Source: Tipula vernalis (taxonomy: Eukaryota; Arthropoda; Insecta; Diptera; Tipulidae). From it: a DNA stretch of 64,000 nucleotides. The notes below the pieces were generated by a model. That model saw only the letters and a program-made list of their open reading frames with translations, was not told where the DNA came from and made no database searches. This document shows, piece after piece, positions 47,203 to 57,386 of the stretch (its first letter is position 1; each line of letters starts with the position of its first letter). The stretch covers positions 93,844,311 through 93,908,310 of the forward strand of contig OY282560.1 in NCBI GenBank assembly GCA_958295665.1. Direction: 5' to 3'. The position numbers and the translations under genes were made by a program.

Positions 47203-48145
47203 TGTTACGTTTTTCCCTTGCCAATCAAGGTTCGTATCATTGGATTGTGAATAATACAAAATCAATTTAATTTATCTCCAACGAATTTATTTATTTCACA
47301 AATATTTATTACAACACAGTTTATCAATAAAAATTCACAAAATCACTTTATATAAATTATTCTCAAATTTTACTAATCACTTTTACTTTTTATTTCGCAC
47401 AAAAACACTTTTTAAATCACTTTTTAATTCCTTTTAATCTTTACACTATCGCTTACCAAATATTACTCATCCCGTTCGACTTCGTTTGCCTTTTTATATA
47501 CACAAACCAAACTTCTAGAAAGTTCATTACTTTTTTAGTTAGAATAGCGAAGAACAATTTTATCATGGAAAATTCCATTTTAGTACAGTTAAACATTGAG
47601 CTATTAATTTAATTTATTCTATCACACGCTAGGTGTCACCGCCACAATATTTATTAGTATTGTAATGGTGGCACCTAGTGTGTAATAGAATAAGTTAAAT
47701 AGCTCAATGTTTAACTGTACTAAAATGGAATTTTCCATGATAAAATTGTTCTTCGCTATTCTAACTAAAAAAGTAATGAACTTTCTAGAAGTTTGGTTTG
47801 TATATATAAAAAAGCGAACAAAATCAAATAAGATTATTAGAATTTGGAACGCGATAGTGTAAACTTGTAAGATTATTATTAGTATTTGTTAGGCGATAGT
47901 GAAAAGATTAAATTGGAATTAAAAAGTAATTTAAAAAGTGTTTTTGTGCGAAATAAAAAGTAAAAGTGATCAGAAAAATTGTGCGAATAATTTATATTAA
48001 GTGATTTTGTGAATTATCATTAATAAATTGTGTTGTAATAATTTTTGTGCTAAATAAATAAATTCGTTTCTGATAAATTGAACTAATTTTGTTTTATTCA
48101 GAATCCAGTGATACGAACCTTGATTGACAAGGCAAAAACGTAACA
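47203..48145. repeat. Two LTR-like arms in head-to-head orientation
   Basis: TGTTACGTTTTT at 47203 is the reverse complement of the end at 48145, and the two halves (47203-47646 and 47661-48145) are complementary over most of their length. The middle is a 14-bp spacer. Each arm read outwards starts TG (TGTGGCGG / TGTAATGG) and ends CGTAACA, the TG...CA pattern of an LTR. The right arm has a TATATAAAA box at about 47803. This looks like two LTRs of one Ty3-type family facing away from each other. Confidence 0.8.
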
Positions 48146-48385
48146 GTGTTATTAAGTTAATCCAAATTTAGTTTGGAAAAAATTAGATGTAATTAAAAAC
48201 TTAAATCTCTAAAAAATTTTGTAATTCTGAAATTTTTTAGAACCAGTTTAAAAGAAATTAATCTCTGAAATATTCTTAAATTTGTTAAAATTCCTGAAAT
48301 ATACAGGGTTGAAAAGGATGGTACCAAAAATATTTACTTCACAAAAACTAAAATGGCTCATTTTGACATATTTTAAATTTAACGA

Positions 48386-48420
48386 TAACTTGATAAAAAT
48401 AAATCAAAAAGCTAAATGAT
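48386..48420 (+). repeat. Left 35-bp target-site duplication
   Basis: Identical to 53856-53890. The exact match implies that the insertion is fairly recent compared with other elements here. Confidence 0.95.
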
Positions 48421-48797
48421 ACAATATATATACTGACGTTTACAAACACATGAAAATGATTACTTGTAACAAGTCATTGCATAATTAAAATTTAGTGTTG
48501 GTGGCTATTTAACAATAAATTTATTGAATTTATTATTTAATAAACTAAAGAAAGAAGGTGTGTGGTTTTATATATATTTTAAATACAATCGTATAAAATA
48601 TAAAACGAATAAATTAAATTGGGTACTGAAAAGCCAATACTGCATGCAAAACTATCCCTAGAGTGTTAGTTATTCAATTAACATTATTAAAACAATTATT
48701 AGTGGTTCCAATAAGGTTGTGTAATTTCACTAATTTCGAATTTACTTTTACCTAGAAGTAAGTTAGTTTTCCAATGCAAGACGGCATGTAGCAACAG

Positions 48798-49229
48798 GTG
48801 GATCTTAGAATAATTGAAATTCCAGGAAATGGAAATTGCTTGTTAACGGCAATTGCAAACCAGCTTTATGGAGTACATCCCTTTTCAAAAGAATGTGCTC
48901 ATATGTCAAAAATAATGCGGATGGAAGTAATCGATTATCTATATGAGAACCGCGGTACGCCGAGGTATAATCTCAGTTTACTTTCGTCGGCGCAAGAAGT
49001 GCTAAGTATTCAGGGAACGGAGGACGAAATGATTCTGGCTTACATAGCGCACATTGCTGAAGATGGAGTTTGGTTAGGAGAGGAAACTTTATTGGTTGTA
49101 TCGGAAAAGTATCAGGTAAGAATTGAAATATTTCAGGATTATAATATGCCGATCTTATTTGGGGACGACTATAATTGGATATTAAGACTATACTATAGTA
49201 ATAATCACTATAGTACAGTAATAAATTGA
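48798..49229 (+). pseudogene. OTU-like cysteine protease domain of the retrotransposon
   Basis: The frame encodes 'EIPGNGNCLLTAIANQLYG', the OTU nucleophile motif (usual form GDGNCLF; here the Asp is Asn and the Cys is present). About 110 residues later 'YSNNHYSTV' supplies the catalytic His in its usual N-x-HY setting. The region between ('MRMEVIDYLYENR', 'DGVWLGEETLLVVSEKY') matches the normal OTU order of helix, WGG/WLG strand and basic stretch. OTU enzymes remove ubiquitin; what this one does for a retrotransposon is unknown. The frame opens with GTG preceded by a stop, and an ATG-TAG pair lies at 48786-48791, so the original start codon is probably altered. It ends at 49229, one frame away from the endonuclease. 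Confidence 0.85.
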
Positions 49230-50481
49230 AATTGGAGAAACGCCATTACAAACTTTACCAATCATTGACAAATACAGGAACGTGTACACAGATTCAAGCA
49301 ATTTTAGACTTATGGACGAGTTAAATTTCCCTTCGCTAAACGAAAGTGTCACATTAAATAACATCCCCAAGAAGATTAGATTGGGTACAATGAATGTTAG
49401 AGGCTGTGCAAACCTTAAAAAAAGAGAAGAATTAGACAGATTTTGGATTGAGAATGAGTTAGATATTGTGGCTATACAAGAAACAAATATAGTAGCTTCT
49501 GAATTTTTAAGCACCAATTATAGATGGTTTTTGAGTGGAAATAGCAAAGAAATAACCACTACAAGTAGAAGAATATCAAACAGAAATGGGGTTGCATTAT
49601 TAGTTAGACGGAACAGCAACATACGAATTATAAGATTTTTTGGAATATCGGAGCGTATGTGTTATGCAACGATATGCCTTAACGAGAGTAAGCAATTCAT
49701 TGTAATATGCGTTCATATTCCACCAGGACTAAATGCAAAAAGGGCCCATTCATATTTCACAAAGCTTTCCAATTTACTTATTAAAATGTCGAGAAACAAG
49801 GAGTTGTTGATTGTGGGGGACTTCAATGCACATATTGGAAAGGATCAATTGAGCTTAGATGAACACAAACTACTCGGGCCAAATTTGTATCATGCAGAGT
49901 CTAACCATATTGGACAATTAATGTTTGATTTTATAAATCAGCATTTTTTGATGAATTGCACTTCTTGGGGCAGAAGATCTTGTCTGGTGACATGGCATAA
50001 CAAGCACACTACATCACAATTAGATCACATCCTAATGAAAACGAGATCTTCTTTAAAAATTGGAAAATTACGTGGGAAATGGTCGCCACTATCAGATCAT
50101 AAACTAATCTTATGTTCAGTTTGGAAAGATGTGAGGAAAGGAATGACTTTAAGGCAAGAGGAGATAACGGATAGAATGGGCAATACACATGAACTAGCAG
50201 CAAATACGTCGGCAAAACAATGGTCCTTAGAACAACTTAAAGACAAAGTATACCTAGACAAGTACCAAGAAGTGGTGAAATTTGAGATATCTCAAGTTGA
50301 TACAAAAGGGTTACCATCTGAAGCACTCTGGCGATTATTAGTTAACGCTATGCGCACTGCTGCAAATTGTCACTTAAAAAAACCACTTACACTTACTCCG
50401 AGAAGAAGAAAATGTTTAGCAAACCTTCGACATGCCACTTATTTGATGAGAAGAAATAAAATAGACAGAGAAATAGAGTAG
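49222..50481 (+). pseudogene. APE-type endonuclease domain of the retrotransposon
   Basis: The frame continues from a stop at 49222 without an ATG until 49312, so a one-base change probably broke the link with the OTU frame. Motifs in order: 'LGTMNVRGC', 'VAIQETNIV', 'FIVICVHIPPG', 'LLIVGDFNAHIG' (catalytic Asp/Asn), 'TTSQLDHIL' and 'LSDHKLILC' (catalytic Asp-His). These are the hallmark residues of the apurinic-like endonuclease used by LINEs to nick target DNA. The frame ends at a stop at the edge of the 285-bp insert. Confidence 0.92.
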
Positions 50482-50535
50482 TTAAAAAATTGGACTGATG
50501 ATGGATGTAATCCGAAACCGGTCTCCTAAATTTCA
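50482..50535 (+). ncRNA. Hammerhead ribozyme-like motif (type I layout)
   Basis: CTGATGA lies at 50495-50501 and GAAA at 50514-50517, followed by CCGGTC, with the expected cleavage after C at 50523. Stem II can form from GGAT/ATCC (50503-50506 with 50510-50513) with a 3-base loop; one extra U sits between core and stem. Stem III would be only the two C-G pairs of CCGG, as in the minimal motifs reported for Penelope-like elements and some satellites. Stem I pairs TTGGA (50490-50494) with TCC-AA (50524-50529), then AAA with TTT beyond a mismatch. The catalytic core is otherwise complete. No activity can be inferred from sequence alone. Confidence 0.5.
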
Positions 50536-50766
50536 TTAAATAATTATTACGAAAAGAAAGACATTTTAATTTATTTTAAACTTATTATATATTTGTTCCT
50601 AAATATATATACATGTTTAACTAATAAAAAGTTTTAATTTATTTTATTTTTTAAAATAAAAATAAAAAAATCGAATAGCCACGTAATAAAAGTCACGGCA
50701 AAAAGAAAGAAAAAATGGCGAATCTCCATTTTTACTGTAATAATAATAATAATAATAATAATAAAG
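50482..50766 (+). mobile_element. ~285-bp insertion ending in (TAA)n, splitting endonuclease from RT
   Basis: This AT-rich, non-coding segment separates two parts of what should be one polyprotein. It begins next to a hammerhead-like motif and ends with about eight TAA units (50739-50765), like the tail of a retroelement. 'agagtag' on the left and 'agaagtg' on the right are too different to be called a target duplication. It may be a fragment of a Penelope-like element or a small hammerhead-bearing retroelement. Confidence 0.65.
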
Positions 50767-50770
50767 AAGT

Positions 50771-52648
50771 GTGGTGGTTCAAAAAAGACAAACTCTTAAC
50801 CAGCAATATATTAGAGCAAGATTGGAACAGTGTCAACAATTTTTTACAGAGATCGGTCAATATAAACCCCAGGAAAGAATGAAAAGAACATTTCATTTTC
50901 TGAAACAATTCAAACGAGACAGCAGCCAGAATTCGTCCGGTTTTATTTCTATAGCGCAGTGGGAACGAGAGTTACAAAACTCTCGAGGTACCCAAGTACC
51001 AATAATAAAAGAAAATGACTATTGGCCGATGGAGGAGCCACCAAGTGCAGAGGAAATCTTGGATATTGTAAAGGGAATGAAGGCAGGAACGGCAGCTGGG
51101 TTAGACCAGATACCTTTACAACTAATAATCTCTTTGCCTGAGGAAGGGTGGAATCTGTTAGTAAGGGCCTTACAGTTAATCTGGCTCACTAACTCTAATC
51201 CAGATGAGTGGATGGAAACAGTTCAAATACCACTGAAGAAGATTCCTAACCCAAGAACATTATCTGATTTCAGAAGAATCACAATCACCGATGTAGGATA
51301 CAGAATTTATGCCAAGATATTGCTTAATAGAATATTAAAATACTCGGTAACATTGGGTTCATATCAAGCGGCTTTCCTAAAAAATAGATCAACAGACGAT
51401 CACATGTTTGTGGTAAGAAGAGTGATGGAAGAGGAATGGCGACATGGAAGAACGCTTTTCGTATTGTCTTTGGACATAAGTCGGGCTTTTGATAGCGTTG
51501 ATTTGGCATCGGTCACCAGTATGCTTAAATTTGGAAATATACCGCACCACTTAATCAACAGGATTGTAAAAACATGTCTTTGGGAGAAAACATCTGCAAT
51601 GTGGTACCAGCAAAGAATGCAAATGATAGATAAAAATATTGGAATGAAACAAGGTTGTCCACTGTCACCCCACCTGTTTAATATCGTTCTGGATAATGTG
51701 TTACAAACGTTATCAGAACTGCTACCATATGTTAAATTGAACCAGTATGAGGACATTGTGTTGCCGTTATTACTAGCCTATGCTGATGACATAACAATAT
51801 TGCACACTAATATGTCACAACTGTCAAATATTGTAGAGGAGATCGTGTCGTTATTGGAATCGGTAGGTCTTACAATAAATGATAGTAAATCGGAGATTCT
51901 TATAAGATCTCCCTTAGAAGATTATCAGGATGTTCGAGAACTGAATATAGGAGGAAAGTGGATCAAGGTAAAAAAAACTATAAAATATTTGGGTACGCAT
52001 ATTACGAGCGGTCTTAGTAGAAAGGAGACAGTGAAAGTGAGATGTGGTAAGGCATTAGGAGTGAGCAAAAGTTTATCGTTATTTATTAGAAAAAATAAAA
52101 TACCTTCGGAGACTGCCATAAAAATGTATAAAGCCATCATAGCTCCACTATTAACGTACGGTTTAAAAGCAGCAACATTAACAAAAGCTAATAGATTAAA
52201 GCTTAAACGTTATGAAAGAAGAATTCTTTCAGAAATGTTAAAATTTTCATCCGTCAGACCGTCCAGAAAAAGTGTAAGAGAGGCACTATCAGGAAGAATA
52301 ATTACAAAGAGGGTAACAGTTTATCGCATTTGCTATTGGGGTCATGTCTTAAGAAGAAACAGAGGCCATATGTTAAATCCGGTGATAAGGTATACACATG
52401 ATAATAAGAAAATTGGACGTCCATGCTTCACATGGAATACATCGCTAAGAAGAGACTTTAGTAAATATAACGTATCTGATGAAGAATGGCAATTGCTCGC
52501 AAGAGACAAAAAGAAGCTAAAAGAAAAAGCGGAAATGATTTACGATTTGATAGATGCATCTTCAGGGGATTCATCGAGTCTGGATTGGTCAAGTGAGAAT
52601 GACGGGGTTTTAGATGTTAACCGAGATCATCGGAGCAGCCAAAACTGA
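50771..52648 (+). pseudogene. Reverse transcriptase region of the OTU-APE-RT retrotransposon
   Basis: An uninterrupted 625-codon frame, open from just after the insert. RT motifs: 'GLDQIPLQLI', 'LSDFRRITITDVGYRIYAK', 'LSLDISRAFDSVD' (catalytic Asp), 'IGMKQGCPLSPHLFNIVL', 'LLAYADDITIL' (catalytic YADD), 'GLTINDSKSEIL' and 'KYLGTHITSG'. The C-terminal part has 'RICYWGHVLRRNRGH' and 'KKIGRPCFTW', a tail I associate with RTE-group elements. The RT itself looks intact; without its own start and endonuclease it is counted as part of a broken gene. It copies the element RNA at the nicked target. Confidence 0.95.
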
Positions 52649-53855
52649 ATGGATTATTATCATATTGATGAATTTTATATTATTATTCTTATTTTGTTTA
52701 ATATAAATTATTATTTTATTTTAATCTATTTATGAGTGAATTAATGAAAATTTAAATTTTGGTAGATTTTATTTATTAGGATTATGGAGAGGATGATCTG
52801 AGTAGATGTTTCTGACATTGTTGAAATAGATTGCAGATCCGAACCAAGGGATGATTGGAGGAGGATTTTAATGCTAATCTTTGCATGATTGAAGAATTAA
52901 TTATTTTTAATCTAAATTAGTTTATAACGTTATAGGTAGTACTTAATATTGTAATACTTTCTTGATCAAGGTTTTCTGTAGTTTTCCTTGGTCCTAATCC
53001 ACTGATAAGCCTTGATTACGTAAATTTCTCGCGATTAGATTTTGTTAGCCAATTTTATAACTAAATAAATATCAATGGATTAGAGAAATCTGAGTAAGTA
53101 AAGCGAAGCCGGCTACAGACGCAAAGAAAGTAAGTATTATTACTTGCAATCTTTATGTTAACGAATAAAATTTAAAAATATAGTAGAATGGATTATGATT
53201 TTCTCAAAATTAGAACAAAACTTGACATGTAACTGAAACAGGGTTTAAGGATGATGATCATGGGGTAAGTGTTCGGGGTCATAAGAATGTTCGTGGATTT
53301 CATTGATTCTAAAGGCGAAAACCAGAAGAAGGATGTAACAAATAATCATAAGCAATTATTTGGGCGAAGTACCCTCCTCATCTTTATGGTGAGTGGAAGG
53401 AAGATTGACAATAGAAGTGTCCCAACTAACCAACTAACTTTAATAATATAATAATTCTTTACTAACAAGGGTCTTTTAAAGGGTTATGGTGCACTTGTGA
53501 GAACAAAACACCGAGCTGTAATGTGGATATACGACAGTTTGCTCAAGTAGGTTCTTCTATAAGTTAAAACATTTAATAAATCCTTATCCAGTAGTATTAG
53601 AGACCCTCGCAGGTTCAGGATTCCTAGTCAGTTCGGACACCGAATCGTGTCTTATGTAACAGATTTCGTCGAATAATTAGGTGATAATCGAATGAAGCAG
53701 CAGTAGTTGCATGTGCTCAAATAACTCAGTTGCCGCGTTGCTCGAATAAATCTGTGATCATTTGACATGGGCATACTTAGCATGAAGTATGCTATAGGTA
53801 ACCAGCTTAACAGCTGCCCTGCGTTGTACAAATCTTATCTTATCTTATCTTATCT
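52649..53855 (+). other. 3' UTR of the retrotransposon, ending in a (CTTAT)n tail
   Basis: About 1.2 kb of non-coding sequence follows the RT stop and ends in about five CTTAT units (53833-53855), immediately before the right target duplication. A long 3' UTR and a pentanucleotide tail are not what I would expect of classic RTE elements. Confidence 0.85.
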
Positions 53856-53890
53856 TAACTTGATAAAAATAAATCAAAAAGCTAAATGAT
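53856..53890 (+). repeat. Right 35-bp target-site duplication
   Basis: Exact copy of 48386-48420. Confidence 0.95.
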
Positions 53891-55563
53891 TTTTGTGACA
53901 ATCCCAACATGTGCACGTGTTGAAGGCCGATAAGGGTAATTTTAATGTTGAACGTCAGTGAATCTTAAAAATATACAGAAACAAGCGGAATTCTTTATTT
54001 ATGCAACTCTCTGTTGGCGCTTAATGTATTTTATGATTTCTTTATTTAAAATATTAGGCGAATCTAACAAAACAGAAAATTCGGAATTTCTGATTAAATT
54101 CAGATCCTTATTAATATCATTTTTGTACGAATTTTAAATCACCTGAATAGAAACTAGACATATTTCGAATTCGGCAGTGGTTAATATTATTAGACTGATA
54201 CGGAGCAAATTAATAAAGGTTTTTTTTAGTTGGTGCTGTATTTTTGGACCTCACTAAAGCGCTAAACGTGCTAACCGTGAAGGATCAGCATACAAATTAT
54301 TCAGTGATTGTATATATCGAAGGAAATAACAAGTTATTATAGAAGACATCAGCAGTAGCGTTGTTGAAATGAATTGTGGTGTGGCCTAACCTTCTTATAT
54401 TTTGAAAGTAATAGTTTTCCTATATGCTTATGACACTGTTTATCTGAATTACGTACATTTAGAAAGACCTAACTAAAATTAAAGCAATTAGAGCTAATTA
54501 AAAATTAAATAGGATACGTGACTTTAGTTTTACTACAATTTAAGTAAAACTAAAGTCACGATTTTCTCCTCTCATTTAGATTAGATATGGTATTGAACTA
54601 AAATTTTAAGAATCTGTTAAATATTTGGGTGTTAATCCACATCATACAAATTTATAATTTGCAGAGCACAAACAATTTTGGATTGAAAATTAGAATTATT
54701 GAGATGTTTCTGAAGAAGTTTATCTACTTTGTGTTTTTGCTTGCAAAGATGTAAGTATATGAAAATTATTCATGGTCATGTTTGGATTTAACCTTGACTA
54801 CACAGACTCAAAAACGTTAGACCATGATTCATAGGCTAAAAGCATATTTACACGCTCATAGTCAATAGATGAATACGTTGTCGAGTAATTAGTAAATTAT
54901 GATCGATTATAAATCACCCTACTACTCAATGCGGAGATTATAAGGCTTAAGCGAACGAGGCCATTTTCGACAATAGAATATAGGACAGCTTTGGCAATTG
55001 TTTTCGTAATTGTTTGGTAATTGTTTTCAATAACTTGGGTAGGTAACTTAGGATTAGATAACTTACTTGAATACAAAACCGCAGCGTACGCATTATTTGA
55101 TACAGTATTCGGCCGCCATGATATTTTCAATTCTTCGAGAACCTTCAATTCATTTCGGAATTTCAACCTGTGGAACTACTTTGGGTTTCCCGACGAATTT
55201 GAATTAGGAATTGATTTATTATGACTTTTATTCACTGTGTGTGGTGATTGGCATTTTTTTTTTTAATTTTGACAACAAATTAATTCTTATCATTGATCGA
55301 TTAATCGTGGGGCCTCGGACAACAATTGTAGTGTTGTGATGAGTGACGAGTTTTGTAGGTTTATTTGAAGCTTGAGAATATATCAGTTAACACAGTTTTA
55401 ACGTCACTGTTATATTCTCGTTCACAAATTTCCCGTTCTTGGGAAAAGTGCTTTATCAAAACAAATTGGTTTGCAGACCACTTCTGCAACTTTAAATCAT
55501 CGACATAAAAAACACAGTCGGTCACTGCGATTGCTCACAAAAATATAGGTTAAATATGGAATT
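53891..55563. other. AT-rich stretch without recognised genes
   Basis: No gene or element recognised, apart from the short hairpin at 54517-54560. Confidence 0.5.
54517..54560. repeat. Perfect 18-bp hairpin
   Basis: 'cgtgactttagttttact' (54517-54534) is exactly complementary to 54543-54560 around an 8-base loop. Its function is unknown; it may be a tiny MITE remnant. Confidence 0.85.
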
Positions 55564-55806
55564 ATGTATAAAATGTATACGCGTAAACCAGATTTGTCTG
55601 TATGTATTTATATATACACAGACTCCACCAATAACTGTTTGTTTTTGTTGAAAGAAAGAAAAACGTTTGAAAGTTGGAAAAATGAAGCAAAGCAAAAAGC
55701 TAAAAAAATGAATAAATTACAAAGTGCTAATGGTATAACAAAAAAAGTTGATTTCCTAGTTAATATTTTAAAGCAATGGGAAAAGTTTTTACAAGTAAAA
55801 CTGTAG
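55564..55806 (+). CDS. Small lysine-rich open frame, possible Myb/SANT-like tail
   Basis: Eighty codons with 'FESWKNEAKQKAKKMNKLQ' and 'VDFLVNILKQWEKF'. The W-K-x-lysine pattern is loosely like the zeste-type Myb/SANT domains found in some Harbinger and host genes, but this is weak. Its last ~35 bases lie in the inverted repeat that recurs at the right end of the window, so it may belong to a repeated element. I do not claim a function. Confidence 0.25.
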   Translation: MYKMYTRKPDLSVCIYIYTDSTNNCLFLLKERKTFESWKNEAKQKAKKMNKLQSANGITKKVDFLVNILKQWEKFLQVKL

Positions 55807-55955
55807 AATATAACGATAAAATGTGACTTAATTTGATATTTAACGGATGCTGGACATTGGAGATGTGAATGTGACATGTTGCAAAGTAATTTAAAAAATT
55901 AACACAAAATTATATTTTATTATATTTATTGGGGGGTTGAAGAAATTTCTCTCGT
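55775..55955 (+). repeat. Left arm of a large inverted repeat enclosing the P-element region
   Basis: 'taacgataaaatgtg' and 'cggatgctggacattggaga' plus 'gtgacatgttg' are repeated in reverse complement at about 63810-64000, in the same order and spacing. Outside the best block, 'aaaagtttttacaagtaaaac' also has a counterpart at the very end of the window. The right arm continues beyond the window, so the full arm length is unknown. Confidence 0.85.
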
Positions 55956-56339
55956 AATCTTAACTTAAGAAAATTATTTTAGATTTTATCTCAAATTTAT
56001 AAGGATTTATGAAACTTTGGAAGTATTAATCTAATTGTTTAAAAATTTTTTATTGCTGCTTTCAATGTCCTTATTCTAGGATACTTTTTTAAATACAAAG
56101 TGTTCAAATCATAACCCTTATTTTCAAATAAACATATAATTAAAACGTATAGTATTGCTAATCAACTAGTACAGTAAAGAATTTTGATGTGTTTTACAAA
56201 TAACATGAAGAATATTTACATTACCAAAAATATCCTTGAAATGATTGGTTTCCATAATTATTGTAATTTTAATTACCAAATGCAAATATTCATCGAGTTA
56301 TTTGTAATCTTATGCAGGCTAATAGAATGCTTATCAAAT

Positions 56340-56660
56340 TCGTTTTATATTTTATATTTTATATTGTGACGATTATGGCCATCATACAACACGTTCACGC
56401 TATGAATAGCGATAGCTCAGACGGTTGGCGCATAGTATGAAGATAAAGATCGATGGTTCAATGCTCGTCGTAGTCCTTGTTTTTGGCCTATGTGGACATC
56501 AAAAAATGTATGTACAGCAACGCACAAATCGATCTAGTAAAAACAAGAACGTCCCCGAGATATAGCGTACAAAGGGAGGCGCGTGGTTTAGTGTTTGGCG
56601 AATAAAATGAAAACAACAACACAAATACATACACACGGCCTGTCGACAATAATGAATTTT
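56340..56660 (+). mobile_element. tRNA-derived SINE-like sequence
   Basis: An A box-like TAGCTCAGACGG (56412-56423) is followed 30 bases later by a B box-like GGTTCAATGCT (56454-56464), the internal RNA polymerase III promoter layout of a tRNA. A proper tRNA cloverleaf with paired acceptor ends does not form. A body of about 190 bases follows, less AT-rich than the surroundings, up to an A-rich stretch with ACA repeats (about 56610-56640). Three TATTTTA units precede it. This fits a SINE; family and limits are uncertain. Confidence 0.55.
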
Positions 56661-56928
56661 GATGATTATGACCAGCCGTAAACGATATTTCCAGATGTAA
56701 TTATGGGAATAAAGGAAATTTCGAGAGCAGTATCAAACTGGTATATAAACATGACCGATGGCAAGCAGGAAACAGTTTTTGGTTTACTTTAAATCGTAAT
56801 TGAATTTCGATAACGGTTGTTTTGTTTAAATTTTAACTTAACTAAGAAGCTAACTAAGAAGTTAGCTGTTATTTGTAACCAATATAAAGAATTTTGCTCC
56901 GAGTACAAGTGTTTTTTACGTTTTGTGT

Positions 56929-57126
56929 TTAAAGGTTGATTCACCAGATTGGCCATTGAGCTCGTCAAGAAAATGACAACTTGACGGAGTTAAAAACCGA
57001 GTTAAAAATATGATATCTCTCTTTTGTGTGCTGTGAGATATCATACTTTTAACTCGGTTTTTAACTCCGTCAAGTTGTCATTTTCTTGACGAGCTCAATG
57101 GACAAATGTGGTGAATCAACCTTTAA
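56929..57126. mobile_element. Palindromic piggyBac-like MITE, TTAA target duplication
   Basis: A 190-bp element (56933-57122) is bounded by TTAA on both sides. Its ends, AGGTTGATTCACCA and complement, start arms of about 85 bases that match almost perfectly to a small central loop ('ttttgtgtgctg'). TTAA duplication with near-complete palindromy points to a piggyBac-type non-autonomous element. Confidence 0.88.
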
Positions 57127-57386
57127 TGTGTACATACTTAATTATTCAATTATCTGTGTGTATTGCTGCAATCATTCCATGTGTTTAGTTATTATAATAA
57201 TTATCAATAATTATAGTACATGTACAACCTTATTAAAAATCGGTAAGTACTTTCCCTTCTTAGATAAAGTGTTCAATTTTGGTTTTGTTTTCTATTCATC
57301 CTTTTCACATTAATGTTGGTGTTTTCCTGTTAGAAGAAACATTGGTGTTTAGTTTTTTAACGGTTTTATGATATTTATTGCTGTAA

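Larger units (their letters stand above)
48421..53855 (+). mobile_element. Full-length OTU-APE-RT non-LTR retrotransposon with 35-bp TSD
   Basis: A 35-base sequence 'taacttgataaaaataaatc...' at 48386-48420 is repeated exactly at 53856-53890, directly after a (CTTAT)n tail. This fixes an element of about 5.4 kb produced by target-primed reverse transcription. It has about 377 bases of 5' leader, then OTU, endonuclease and RT regions, then a 1.2-kb 3' UTR. One frameshift (about 49222) and one insertion (50482-50766) separate what was probably a single open frame. Confidence 0.93.

Noticed and set aside
56402..56475. Functional tRNA gene
   Set aside because: A and B box-like motifs are present but the acceptor stem does not pair and the anticodon arm is not convincing; a SINE head fits better.
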